DNA of 64,000 nt from Ignavibacteria bacterium. GTDB lineage: Bacteria > Bacteroidota > Ignavibacteria > Tepidaquicellales > Tepidaquicellaceae. The stretch lies in the NCBI GenBank assembly GCA_016929695.1, contig JAFGII010000051.1:113321-177320 (forward strand). Reading direction: 5' to 3'. Positions 34,101-42,552 of this stretch are shown piece after piece (positions within the stretch are counted from its first letter, which is position 1; each line of letters begins with the position of its first letter). The notes under the pieces were generated by a model. It ran no database searches. It saw only the letters and a list, made by a program, of their open reading frames with translations, and was not told where the DNA came from. The translations under genes were made by a program, and so were the position numbers.

Positions 34101-34128
34101 TTGAAAAGCTTTTCAAGGAGATTTCATA
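34101..34128 (+). promoter_or_regulatory. 16-bp perfect palindrome abutting the hdrA ribosome-binding site
   Basis: TTGAAAAGCTTTTCAA (34101-34116) is a perfect palindrome. Its last bases merge with the strong Shine-Dalgarno AAGGAG (34115-34120), 8 nt before the ATG at 34129. It may be an operator or an RNA hairpin that competes with ribosome binding. Confidence 0.5.
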
Positions 34129-37062
34129 ATGGCTAAAGAAAGTTCGGTTCTTATTTATGGTACAAACCTTGGAGGTTATAGAGCGGCTTATGCTCTCTGC
34201 AAAAAAGGACACAAGGTCATTCTTTTAAACCGGGGTTCATATGTGGATGAGATAAGAAACCAAACCCTTTCACAATTACCACTAGATTTCTGTTGGATGT
34301 GTGGTCACTTTCCTCAGCGTTTATTTAAAGCATTAGGCTGCGTACAGGATTTTTATAATTCCGAACTGCTTGAAGTATCAGGTCAGGCAGGAGATTTCAC
34401 TGTCAAATTCAAATCAAAACCACAGGTTGTAAATAATTTTATATGCACAGAGTGTGATAAATGCATAGAAGTCTGTCCTGAAGTAGTGGGCGAGCGTAAA
34501 GCAATATATGTTCATCCCGAAATAGGTTGGGAAAATATTTATTTGATAGATTGGGAAAACTGTACTAAATGCAACAAATGTGAAGAAGTCTGCCCCACAG
34601 ATGCTCTGAAATTAGAAAGACCCGAAGAAGTGAAAGAAGTAAAAGTAGCGGCAATTATTCTTGCTTTAGAGTTCAACGATCCTACTATTGAAGACCTCGA
34701 GAAATTCGGTTTCGGTCAATCACCTTCTATTGTTAAGAATTCTGAAATTGCAAGAAATTCACTTCTTACAAACTTTGTCAAAGATTCTGTTAAATTACCT
34801 TCTGGTAAAATTCCACAAAACTTTGCTATTGTTGTTACTCCACATTTCAATAATCATGGAACCGAATATGAAAGCTATAATCTTTCTGTTAGTGCAGCAT
34901 ATAGAGGATTAAAACTGAAAGAAATCCTTCCTGAATCTGATGTAACAATATTTCTCAAAGACTATAGAGGTTTTGGCAAAAGACATTACAGATGGTATAA
35001 GAAAGCATTAGACGCTGGTGTTAATATAGAAAAAGTAGATGACATAAAAGTTTCACCTGAAAATAAGGAAGAAGTCAACCTAAAATACGAAAAAGATGGG
35101 AAGTCCCATGAGAAAATAGTTGAATATACGATTCTGATTAACGGACAGAAATCTCCTAATCTCATGAAAGACATATCGGAGATTTGTGGTGTCAAAGCAG
35201 ATGAAAATGGTTTTTGTAATGTAAAACCTTTCTCATGCAGTGAAACAGATGTAGATGGGATTTTTGCAGTTGGTGAATTTACAGGTCCTAAAGGCAATCC
35301 CGAAGCTATATGGGAAGGTTGCGCTACTCTTACAGAGTCACTTAAATATCTGGGAGAAACCAATTTTAAACCCCCGGCACCTCCTTCTTTGAGAAATGTT
35401 GAAGTCGAAGAAAAAAAGATAGGAGTATTCATTTGCAGCTGCTTCGGTACATTTAATAATAAAATGGACTTAAATGCTCTAAAGGAAACTGTTGAAGCAA
35501 TACCCGATGTTTCTCATGCAGAAATTATTAAAGGTTGCTGCACCCCTCCTTCAATAAAGGAAACTGCAGAGTTAATAAAAAAATCGGGAGTAAATCGTGT
35601 AGTCCTCGCAGTATGTACTCCGATACAGAAGCTCCTCAAATTCCGTCAAACAGTAATGATGGCTGGATTGAATCCTCTTTTATCAGAGTTTCTCCGCCTT
35701 AGAGAAGATGTCATAAATGTGCACAAAGACAAAGAGAAAATGTTAGAGAAGTCACTCATCCTTATTAAAGCAGCTATAGCAAAAACAAAAAAATCAGTAC
35801 AGAATCCTACATTAAAAGAGAGCTTTACTCCTCAAGCTTTAGTTATCGGAGCTGGACTCTCAGGTCTTACATGTGCTTCAGAAATAGCAGATAATGGATT
35901 CCAGGTTACTCTGATTGAAAAAAATGATAATCTTGGAGGAAACGAAAAATATTTCGACAAACAACAGAAAGAGTACCTCGATAAACTGATATCTAAAGTA
36001 GAAGACAATCAAAATATTAAGATTTATCGAAAAGCTGAACTAAAAAGTATGTCCGGTTATGCAGGTAATTTTTATGGTTCTATACTTTCAGAAAAAAAAG
36101 AGATCCCAATAGATGTTGGAGTGATAGTATTGGCTACTGGAGCAAAAGAATATAAACCAAAAGAATTTCTTTATGGAGAAGATCCAAGAGTCATAACACA
36201 AACGGAACTTCAAAACAAGCTTAACGGCAAAAAAATCGGAAATCAAGTAGTAATGATCCAATGTGTTGGTTCAAAGAATGACGAACATCAATATTGTTCA
36301 AGAGTATGTTGTAATCAAGCATTAAAGAATGCCCTTTCTCTAATGAAAACGGGTTCTAAGGTAACTTTTCTTTACCGGGACATGACTAACTACGGAAAAG
36401 AAAATTATTATAAAAAAGCTCTAGACTCCGGTGTGAAATTCATTCGTTTAGAGGATAATAAATATCCTGAAGTAAAAAAGAATAAAGATGCTCTTGAGGT
36501 TATTATGTCTGATGGAAAAAAAATAGAAACTGACCTTGTTGTGCTAAGCACAGGCATTGAACCGGATGAAGAAAATAACAGATACCTTTCTAATATATTA
36601 GGGTATCCTTTAGATAATGATGGCTTCTTTGATAGTGACGTAAATGTTTATCCGTATGAAGAATCAATAAAAAGATTGTTTAAACCTTATGAATGGGCTA
36701 CAAATTGTATTTACCCTGTAGGTCTTGCTCATTCTCCGAGAGCATTTGATGAATCCATTCTCACAGCCAGAGACAGTGCTGGAAGGGCACTTGTATTATT
36801 GGGAAAGAAAATGTTGCCTGCTCCGAATGCCATGTACATAGCAGAAGTAAAAGATGCATTGTGTATGGGTTGTGGTATATGTGTGGATGTTTGTGCATAT
36901 TCAGCGAGAGCAATTGACGTAGAGAAAAAGATTGCTGTTGTTCATCCATTTTTATGTGATTCTTGCGGTTCTTGTGTATCTGCATGTCCTAATGATGCTT
37001 CCTATCTAAGTGACTTTATGGGTAATCAAACTATATCTACACTTGATGCTTTGCTGGTTTAA
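34129..37062 (+). CDS. hdrA: HdrA-like flavin/iron-sulfur oxidoreductase, double length
   Basis: A 977-residue soluble protein related to heterodisulfide reductase subunit A. N-half (1-425): Rossmann-type start VLIYGTNLGGYRAAYALCKK, then two [4Fe-4S] motifs, Cys106/109/112/116 and Cys145/148/151/155, and a reductase-like region ending DGIFAVGEFTGPKGNPEAIW. C-half (430-977): ICSCFG at 435-440, the FAD loop VIGAGLSGLTCASEIADNG, the HdrA signature IQCVGSKNDEHQYCSRVCC (710-728), ATGAKEY and STGIEP, then two more [4Fe-4S] motifs, Cys912/915/918/922 and Cys943/946/949/953. HdrA is the flavin-bifurcating core in Hdr complexes; no HdrB/HdrC is present here. It heads an operon with mvhD and frhB-like genes. 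Confidence 0.85.
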   Translation: MAKESSVLIYGTNLGGYRAAYALCKKGHKVILLNRGSYVDEIRNQTLSQLPLDFCWMCGHFPQRLFKALGCVQDFYNSELLEVSGQAGDFTVKFKSKPQVVNNFICTECDKCIEVCPEVVGERKAIYVHPEIGWENIYLIDWENCTKCNKCEEVCPTDALKLERPEEVKEVKVAAIILALEFNDPTIEDLEKFGFGQSPSIVKNSEIARNSLLTNFVKDSVKLPSGKIPQNFAIVVTPHFNNHGTEYESYNLSVSAAYRGLKLKEILPESDVTIFLKDYRGFGKRHYRWYKKALDAGVNIEKVDDIKVSPENKEEVNLKYEKDGKSHEKIVEYTILINGQKSPNLMKDISEICGVKADENGFCNVKPFSCSETDVDGIFAVGEFTGPKGNPEAIWEGCATLTESLKYLGETNFKPPAPPSLRNVEVEEKKIGVFICSCFGTFNNKMDLNALKETVEAIPDVSHAEIIKGCCTPPSIKETAELIKKSGVNRVVLAVCTPIQKLLKFRQTVMMAGLNPLLSEFLRLREDVINVHKDKEKMLEKSLILIKAAIAKTKKSVQNPTLKESFTPQALVIGAGLSGLTCASEIADNGFQVTLIEKNDNLGGNEKYFDKQQKEYLDKLISKVEDNQNIKIYRKAELKSMSGYAGNFYGSILSEKKEIPIDVGVIVLATGAKEYKPKEFLYGEDPRVITQTELQNKLNGKKIGNQVVMIQCVGSKNDEHQYCSRVCCNQALKNALSLMKTGSKVTFLYRDMTNYGKENYYKKALDSGVKFIRLEDNKYPEVKKNKDALEVIMSDGKKIETDLVVLSTGIEPDEENNRYLSNILGYPLDNDGFFDSDVNVYPYEESIKRLFKPYEWATNCIYPVGLAHSPRAFDESILTARDSAGRALVLLGKKMLPAPNAMYIAEVKDALCMGCGICVDVCAYSARAIDVEKKIAVVHPFLCDSCGSCVSACPNDASYLSDFMGNQTISTLDALLV

Positions 37063-37168
37063 CAGAAAAATCGACATGTTTTATGTAATTATTTAATATA
37101 AGTAAAAAAATAAGTCCTAAATTAAAAGAGCACTACTTTTTAATAAGTTTTTAAATCAAGGAGAAATC

Positions 37169-37594
37169 ATGAATAAAAATTTTACACCTAAAATCATTTA
37201 TTTTATGTGTAACTGGTGTGGAACAGGCGGAGCTGAAAGTGCATCTGCTCATCACTTATACTATCCGGAAAATGTTCTCCCTTATAGAGTAAACTGTACA
37301 GGTTCTCTCTCCACGGTACTTATATTGCGAGCATTTATTGATGGTGCAGATGGAGTACTCATTAGCGGATGTCACCCTGGTGATTGTCACTACGAAGACG
37401 GGAACTATAGAGAAAGAAAGAGAGTGGCTATCATAATGTCAATCTTAGAATCATTGGGATTAGAAGAAAACAGAATATGGTTCAGGTACGTTGCTCATGG
37501 TGAAGGAAAAAGATTTGTAGATACAGCTACTGAATTTAATGATTACATAAAAAAGATTGGTCCGAATCCCTTAAAAGAAAGGATTGACACATGA
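37169..37594 (+). CDS. mvhD: MvhD-like [2Fe-2S] electron-transfer subunit, divergent copy 1
   Basis: A 141-residue MvhD/VhuD-family protein that links HdrA to an electron partner. Conserved cysteines: CNWC (14, 17), Cys43 in VNCTGSLSTV, and GCHPGDCHY (68, 73), followed by the typical GNYRERKRV segment. The stretch between the first two cysteine groups (GTGGAESASAHHLYYPENVL) departs from the family form seen in copy 2 (YIGADLAGVARLKVP), so this paralog may dock on a different partner. AAGGAG is 6 nt upstream of the ATG. Its stop overlaps the next ATG by 4 bp. Confidence 0.88.
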   Translation: MNKNFTPKIIYFMCNWCGTGGAESASAHHLYYPENVLPYRVNCTGSLSTVLILRAFIDGADGVLISGCHPGDCHYEDGNYRERKRVAIIMSILESLGLEENRIWFRYVAHGEGKRFVDTATEFNDYIKKIGPNPLKERIDT

Positions 37595-38736
37595 GAGGTT
37601 CTGTCTTGCCCATAAAAAATAATTTAGAAGAAACTATTCTTAATTTTATAAAAGAAGCATTTGATAAGAAATGTATTGAAGCTGTTATTTTACCAAAGAG
37701 AGTACCTTCGGGTGATTCCTTTGCTTATCTTCTTATCAAAGATAAATCAATTCTGGAAGGGACTTCCCCTTTTCCTCCAGTAATTCCCGTTCAGGGTGCT
37801 AAAGCTATCTCGAGCCTTACCAGACAAGGAAACGTCAAAAAGAAGATCCTAGCCATAATGCATCCCTGTGAGATAAGGGCTACTATTGAGCTCTTTAAAT
37901 TAAAGCAAACAACATTAAATAATTTAATCTTTATGAGTTATGATTGTTCCGGGGTTCTGCCTTTATCCAGTTATTTAGAAAACCCGGATGAAAACGATCA
38001 AATATTCCTTGCGGCTCAGAAAAAATGGGACAGTAAAGAAATGCGACCAGTTTGTAAGATTTGCACTGAATTTAGCATACCGGCTTCTGACCTGAACATA
38101 GGACAATTAGGAACAGATGAAGGAAAGGTTTTTCTAATTCCAAACAACTCAACAGGAGAAGAACTCTTGAATGCATTTAGTCTAAATTCAGATGTTCCAT
38201 TAGATGGATGGGAAACAGAAGTAGAGAAATTAAGAAAAGAAAGAGAAAATGTTAAAAAGGAAGCTCATCAAGAACTAAAAACTAAAGTTAAAGGTCCGGA
38301 AAATTTGCTGGAAACATTTAGTAATTGCATAAACTGTCATAACTGTATGAGGGTTTGTCCCGTGTGTTACTGCAGGCAATGTTACTTTGATTCCGATGCC
38401 TTCAAGTTTACACCGGATAGTTTCATCTCTAAAGCCAAGAAGAAAGGAAGTATTCGCTTACCTTCCGATACTTTGATTTTTCATCTCGGGAGAATGTCGC
38501 ATATGATTCATTCCTGTGTCTCTTGCGGGACATGTGAAGATGCATGTCCAATGGACATTCCTATTGCACAAATTTTTAACCTCGTTGCTGATAAAACACA
38601 ACAGGTACTTGATTATAAACCCGGAAGAAATATTGAGGAACCTCTTCCAACTGTTACTTACCAGGAAGAAGAACTTCAGGAGTTCGAAAAACCTTATTCA
38701 GAAACTTACATAAAGGTGGAGGAAACAAATGTCTAA
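37591..38736 (+). CDS. FrhB/FdhB-like iron-sulfur protein, copy 1
   Basis: A 381-residue soluble protein. The N-terminal part has the FrhB/FdhB-like block ILAIMHPCEIRATIELFKLK. The C-terminal part has Cys246/249/252/256 (CINCHNCMRVC), extra Cys259/261/264 (PVCYCRQC) and a second set Cys309/312/315/319 (CVSCGTCEDACP), so about two [4Fe-4S] clusters plus possible further ligands. FrhB and FdhB relatives carry flavin and move electrons between F420 or NAD(P)H, or formate dehydrogenase, and iron-sulfur chains. No catalytic hydrogenase or formate dehydrogenase subunit is here. ATGA overlap with mvhD copy 1, and an 8-bp overlap with copy 2, show tight coupling. The family name is moderately sure; substrate unknown. 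Confidence 0.7.
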   Translation: MRGSVLPIKNNLEETILNFIKEAFDKKCIEAVILPKRVPSGDSFAYLLIKDKSILEGTSPFPPVIPVQGAKAISSLTRQGNVKKKILAIMHPCEIRATIELFKLKQTTLNNLIFMSYDCSGVLPLSSYLENPDENDQIFLAAQKKWDSKEMRPVCKICTEFSIPASDLNIGQLGTDEGKVFLIPNNSTGEELLNAFSLNSDVPLDGWETEVEKLRKERENVKKEAHQELKTKVKGPENLLETFSNCINCHNCMRVCPVCYCRQCYFDSDAFKFTPDSFISKAKKKGSIRLPSDTLIFHLGRMSHMIHSCVSCGTCEDACPMDIPIAQIFNLVADKTQQVLDYKPGRNIEEPLPTVTYQEEELQEFEKPYSETYIKVEETNV

Positions 38737-39841
38737 ATTGCTGAAAATAAATAAAGGCGTTGAAGCAAGTACTAAAGCACTTCTCGGATATCTTTTGGAT
38801 AAGAATAAAGTTAAAAGCGTTATAACATTAAATACTATTAATGCTAATCAAGGAATCTGTTACTCTTTAATTGCTAAATCTGAAGAATTAAAAGATGCTG
38901 TACCTCTCTTTCCCTTTATGCCGAATAATGAAGGAAAACTTCTTTCCCGTCTTACTATTAGAGAGTCTTTAGCAGAACCTATTGCCGTGGTAGCAAGGCC
39001 CTGTGAAATAAGAGCATTCATAGAGCTTGTAAAAAGAAATCAAGGAAGATTGGAAAATTATTTATTTATAAGCCATACTTGTCCGGGAGTCTATCCTCTT
39101 GAAACAAATGTTAACGGGAGTCTTGAGAAAAAGCTTTCACAATATTGGAATGGAACTAAGAATACTGAAATAATACCGGATATAAGAACTGCGTGCAAAA
39201 GTTGCATTCATTTTGTATCTGACAAAGCTGACATAATAATATCTCTTATTGGAGAAACAGATTTAGATACCAATTGTAATATGTATTTAAATACAAATAA
39301 AGGAGAAGAATTTGCAGCCGGAATGGAAGGTGAAATTAGTGAAAAGAAATTTGGGAGCGAGGGAATCAATCTTATGCAAAGCAAACGGGAAGAAGAAAGA
39401 AAGAAGCTCTTTGGAGAGATAAATATTGAAACGAAAGGTATTGAAGGTCTATTAGAATATTTTGGAAAATGTATAGGATGTCATGGATGCAGCAATGTTT
39501 GTCCTATTTGTTATTGCAACTTATGTTTCTTTGATTCTCAATCAAACGAATCCCAGCCATCGTGGAGTGAAAGTGAGCTTGACAGGAAAGGAGCATTAAG
39601 ACTTCCTTCCGGTACAATATTTTATCACTTAGGAAGATTAGCTCATATAAGTATTTCTTGTGTTGGGTGCGGAATGTGTAGTGATGTTTGTCCGGTCAAT
39701 ATTCCAATCTCCACAATTTTTTCGAAAGTTGGCGAATCAGTTCAAAAAGCATTTGATTATTTCCCGGGAATGAATGTAGAAGAACCTATTCCTTTTGGAA
39801 CTTATAAAGAAGAAGAATTTACAGAAATAGGAGAACAATAA
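38729..39841 (+). CDS. FrhB/FdhB-like iron-sulfur protein, copy 2
   Basis: A 370-residue paralog of the preceding protein with the same plan: IAVVARPCEIRAFIELVKRN, Cys156/159, Cys248/251/254/258 (CIGCHGCSNVC), Cys261/263/266 (PICYCNLC), a LRLPSGTIFYHLGRLAHIS segment nearly matching copy 1, and Cys311/314/317/321 (CVGCGMCSDVCP). GGTGGAGG lies before the ATG, inside the end of copy 1. Gene order mvhD-frhB-frhB-mvhD makes the two pairs mirror-like. The two copies are clearly diverged rather than a recent tandem duplicate, so both are probably needed as different subunits. Confidence 0.72.
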   Translation: MSKLLKINKGVEASTKALLGYLLDKNKVKSVITLNTINANQGICYSLIAKSEELKDAVPLFPFMPNNEGKLLSRLTIRESLAEPIAVVARPCEIRAFIELVKRNQGRLENYLFISHTCPGVYPLETNVNGSLEKKLSQYWNGTKNTEIIPDIRTACKSCIHFVSDKADIIISLIGETDLDTNCNMYLNTNKGEEFAAGMEGEISEKKFGSEGINLMQSKREEERKKLFGEINIETKGIEGLLEYFGKCIGCHGCSNVCPICYCNLCFFDSQSNESQPSWSESELDRKGALRLPSGTIFYHLGRLAHISISCVGCGMCSDVCPVNIPISTIFSKVGESVQKAFDYFPGMNVEEPIPFGTYKEEEFTEIGEQ

Positions 39842-39880
39842 AATCTCTACAAAAACTATTTATAAAAGGAGTCAACAAAT

Positions 39881-40306
39881 ATGAATGATGAATATACACC
39901 CAGAATAGTCGGATTTCTTTGCAACTGGTGTTCTTATATAGGTGCAGATCTTGCTGGAGTAGCCAGGCTAAAAGTACCCTCCTCAATCAGAATTATAAGA
40001 GTAATGTGTTCCGGAAGAATAGACCCGCTCTTTGTTTTGAAAGCCCTTTTAAAAGGATTTGATGGTGTAATGATGATGGGATGCCATCCGGGAGAATGCC
40101 ACTATCAGAAGGGAAATTATAATGCCCGGAGAAGATATATTTTGCTTCAAAAAATACTCGAAGGCTTTGGTCTCGAACCTAAGCGATTAGGAATCTGGTG
40201 GGTCTCGGCTTCCGAGGCACCAAGATATGCTGAAGTAACCACAGATTTTGCAAAAGAAATTAAAAAAATAGGACCAAGTCCTATTGCTAATGAAATATTT
40301 TTGTAA
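39881..40306 (+). CDS. mvhD: MvhD-like [2Fe-2S] electron-transfer subunit, canonical copy 2
   Basis: A 141-residue MvhD with the standard pattern: IVGFLCNWCSYIGADLAGVA, RVMCSGRIDPLFVLKAL, MMGCHPGECHYQKGNYNARR, and GIWWVSASEAPRYAEVT at the C-terminal side. These cysteines bind a [2Fe-2S] cluster that in methanogen Mvh-Hdr passes electrons to HdrA. It is closer to the family consensus than copy 1. AAAAGGAG lies 10 nt before the ATG. It is 39 bp after the frhB-like copy 2. Confidence 0.92.
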   Translation: MNDEYTPRIVGFLCNWCSYIGADLAGVARLKVPSSIRIIRVMCSGRIDPLFVLKALLKGFDGVMMMGCHPGECHYQKGNYNARRRYILLQKILEGFGLEPKRLGIWWVSASEAPRYAEVTTDFAKEIKKIGPSPIANEIFL

Positions 40307-40388
40307 TAATAGTGATAAAAGATAATTAAATTTCATTTTTTGTATCTTAATTATAAAAAGAACTAAACTTACAATTTAATAATAATTA

Positions 40389-40406
40389 AATGTTTCTCTT
40401 GAAACA
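40389..40406. promoter_or_regulatory. Palindrome at the start of the nifU-like gene
   Basis: ATGTTTCTCTTGAAACAT (40389-40406) is an inverted repeat, ATGTTTC and GAAACAT around TCTT, that ends on the first base of the start codon. No clear Shine-Dalgarno is present for this gene, unlike the rest of the operon. Confidence 0.4.
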
Positions 40407-40891
40407 TGAAAAAAGAAAAAACTTTGAACAAGAATGAAGATATTAATAAATTTGCTGATAACCTCCAGGAACAAATCATTGAACAATTAAGGAAAGAATA
40501 TTCTGAAGTTGTTATTGACCATTGGCAAAATCCCAGGAATTTTAAAAAGATAAAAGACCCTGATGGATATGCTAAGGTTACTGGACCCTGTGGTGATACA
40601 ATGGAGATGTTCATAAATATACAAGATGAGAAAATCTCAGAATGTGGATTTCAAACGGATGGCTGCGGGACAACAATTGTTTGCGGAAGTGTAACATCAG
40701 AAATAGCTCTGAATAAAACCTTTATGCAGGTTATTGCTGATGTAAATGCTGAAGATGTTCTAAAACATCTTGGCGGTTTACCACCAGATAATGTTCATTG
40801 TGCACAGCTTGCGACCGAAACTCTAAAACGTGCCCTGCTTGATTATCGTTCAAAACAAAAAGCTCCCTGGAAAAAACACTATAGAAAATAA
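40406..40891 (+). CDS. NifU/IscU-like iron-sulfur cluster assembly scaffold
   Basis: A 161-residue scaffold protein of the IscU/NifU-N fold. Cluster ligands: Cys62 in VTGPCGDTMEMF, Cys87 in FQTDGCGTTIVCGS (Cys93 is extra), and Cys132 in NVHCAQLATETL. The GPCGDTME variant with a DGCG motif is common in anaerobes' scaffold proteins next to redox operons. There are about 35 residues of leader before the fold, which is longer than IscU. It likely helps to build the many [4Fe-4S] clusters of the upstream HdrA and FrhB-like proteins. It is the last gene of the island. Confidence 0.85.
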   Translation: MKKEKTLNKNEDINKFADNLQEQIIEQLRKEYSEVVIDHWQNPRNFKKIKDPDGYAKVTGPCGDTMEMFINIQDEKISECGFQTDGCGTTIVCGSVTSEIALNKTFMQVIADVNAEDVLKHLGGLPPDNVHCAQLATETLKRALLDYRSKQKAPWKKHYRK

Positions 40892-41150
40892 CATACCAAC
40901 TTTTGAGAAATACTAAAAATATTTCATTAATCCATAACTCCGAAAATTATGCCTCTTAAAAAATTTTCTATCTTTCTCTAATACACAAAACTACCCGCTG
41001 TTCTCTTTCTGACTATGGCCTTTAATCTGATTATCTTTCTCCGGTTTTTTCAAAATATTGAAGACCGAAAGTTTTATTCCCTCTTTTTAATATTTACTCA
41101 AAATGAATTCTTATTTCAGAGGATCATTTTCCTCGATTCGCTGAAACCAT

Positions 41151-41395
41151 CAGTTAACAAAAATAATTATAAAGAATACAAATGGACATGGTGCGGAAGA
41201 TATTCAATTCCATTCGGACTGATGACTTCATATTATTTACAGAATTTATACGACATTAAACTTACAGGCTCACTCGTAGGATACGCCGCAAGCATAGATA
41301 GACCTCACGTACCTGTTGATGATTTAGGGATGGGCACTTCCGCACCTGCAAACATCAGGCACTGGGTAGGATACACTGCCGTAGGATATAAATAA
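41151..41395 (+). pseudogene. Truncated second copy of the memo-like gene 3' end
   Basis: The frame encodes about 80 residues that match the C-terminus of the protein at 32343-33410: YKEYKWTWCGRYSIPFGLMT, then LVGYAASIDRPHVPVDDLGM and HWVGYTAVGYK, with the same stop. At DNA level 85 bp are identical and the last 215 bp differ at about 11 positions by eye; similarity ends upstream at CAGTTAAC (41151). The open frame continues upstream to an ATG at 41015, but that part has no resemblance to Memo. It lacks three of the four metal ligands, so it is a remnant. Confidence 0.88.
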
Positions 41396-41464
41396 TAAGA
41401 TTATGAACAGTAATTATAAAAATATTCCGAAATCTCTTTTTTATACAGACTCTGTTGCCGGTTA

Positions 41465-42088
41465 TTATTTCTTTATTGCTTTTATTACAACAAATCCGCC
41501 TTTCCCGTATCCTTTCAACGGATTTTCCGGAATGTGCGGATTCATATTTATAAGAGTCTGAACAATTTCAGCAATTTCAAAATTATTAAATTCAATAATC
41601 GAAATCATTTCAGGAACAGAATAAAAGCGGGCATATTTGTAAAACTTGCTGTCCTCTTTAATGGTTTCAAGCGATTTGCCCAATGTACTATCCCTGTCAA
41701 TGATAGCAACAATCAATTCTCCTTTGTCTTTGATTACCCGAAAGGCTTCTTTCAGTGATTTTCCGGGATTTTCAATAAAGCATATTGATGTAATAAAAAC
41801 CGCAAAATCGAAACTACTGTTGGGATACGGTAAATTTTCGGCATAGCCCTTTTCAACAATTAAGTTTCGTTTCCTTGCAAAATCCAGCATATTCTCCGAA
41901 GGGTCAATTCCGTATTTTATGCCAAGTTTCTCCGCAAAGATTCCACTGCCGATTCCGATTTCTACACCTTTCTTTTCAGCCGGGATTAATTGCTTCAGGG
42001 CAAGAAGTTCCGATTGAAAAACAATTTCATTTTCCTTAAACCAGTCTTCGTATTCTTTGGTATAAATATTGAAAGAATTAAACTTCAT
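41465..42088 (-). CDS. Class I SAM-dependent methyltransferase
   Basis: A 207-residue Rossmann methyltransferase: motif I GVEIGIGSGIFAEKLGI, motif II ending YGIDPSENML, then ENLPYPNSSFDFAVFITSIC (motif IV region) and VIKDKGELIVAIIDRDS. It is a Methyltransf_11-type small-molecule or general methyltransferase; the substrate cannot be read. The ATG is 1 bp after the stop of the DsrE-like gene, so both are co-translated. Confidence 0.82.
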   Translation of the reverse strand: MKFNSFNIYTKEYEDWFKENEIVFQSELLALKQLIPAEKKGVEIGIGSGIFAEKLGIKYGIDPSENMLDFARKRNLIVEKGYAENLPYPNSSFDFAVFITSICFIENPGKSLKEAFRVIKDKGELIVAIIDRDSTLGKSLETIKEDSKFYKYARFYSVPEMISIIEFNNFEIAEIVQTLINMNPHIPENPLKGYGKGGFVVIKAIKK

Positions 42089-42089
42089 T

Positions 42090-42449
42090 TCAAAATGTTA
42101 AAACTTTATCGCATTCGACAGTCCACTGTGCAAACTCTTTCATATTACTCAGTTTCACGCCTTCGATAAAAGAAACTTTATCAATACCGCGTGCTTCCGA
42201 ACATCCGCCGCAACTTTTAACTTCACCTCCTCTTTGTATTACGGATTTTAACATTCTTTCAATGTTGTAATAACCGCCCGGCGTAGTTTGATTCGGCAGA
42301 CCGCAAAAAACGGCATCAGCAAGAAGGAATATTTTAATCTCCACTTCTTCACCGTGTTCTTTTTGCAGTGTCATCGCCATTCTTAAAGCATTGTATGCTT
42401 TTTCAGTCCCGTAGGGAGCATCATTTATGATAATCAGTATTTTCTGCAT
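42090..42449 (-). CDS. DsrE/DsrF-like small sulfur-relay-type protein
   Basis: A 119-residue protein with the DsrE fold pattern: KILIIINDAPYGTEKAYNAL, AMTLQKEHGEEVEIKIFLLA, and a Cys pair region GGEVKSCGGCSEARGI that holds the conserved cysteine of persulfide-carrying family members. DsrE-type proteins move sulfane sulfur or sense it. AAGGA lies before the ATG. Co-transcribed with the methyltransferase, which suggests modification of a small sulfur or other compound, but this is only context. Confidence 0.8.
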   Translation of the reverse strand: MQKILIIINDAPYGTEKAYNALRMAMTLQKEHGEEVEIKIFLLADAVFCGLPNQTTPGGYYNIERMLKSVIQRGGEVKSCGGCSEARGIDKVSFIEGVKLSNMKEFAQWTVECDKVLTF

Positions 42450-42552
42450 TTTCTTTCCTTGATTCTTTTAAATTATCAGTTTTCTTTATTTTGCGTTTAT
42501 TTTTAAAATAAGTATTCTGTATATTTTAAAAAATATATATACTGCGTGTTTT

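Larger units (their letters stand above)
33411..41150. other. Probable acquired redox island between two copies of the memo 3' end
   Basis: The segment carries merR-hdrA-mvhD-frhB-like-frhB-like-mvhD-nifU, all on the plus strand. On its left is the intact memo-like gene; on its right a truncated second copy of that gene's last 245 bp. The two copies share an 85-bp identical block (33204-33288 and 41189-41273), offset by 7985 bp. By eye, proline codons in the island are mostly CCT while neighbours use CCG often, which suggests a different origin. No integrase, transposase or tRNA boundary is present, so homologous recombination with incoming DNA is the simplest reading. The 260 bp before the right copy holds no gene. 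Confidence 0.7.

Noticed and set aside
33538..40891. Shine-Dalgarno strength as proof of foreign origin of the island
   Set aside because: Strong AGGAG sites also precede many genes outside it (for example the KamA-like, DUF6600-like, RRM and sdhB genes), so this does not separate the island.
33411..41150. Island considered as a prophage, ICE or integron
   Set aside because: There is no integrase, transposase, phage or conjugation gene and no tRNA target; the flanking repeat is a protein-coding 3' end, better explained by homologous recombination.
41015..41395. A 126-residue open frame that could be taken for a full gene
   Set aside because: Only the part from 41151 matches the Memo C-terminus; the upstream part has no resemblance to it and is AT-rich leader-like. 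Treated as a truncated remnant.
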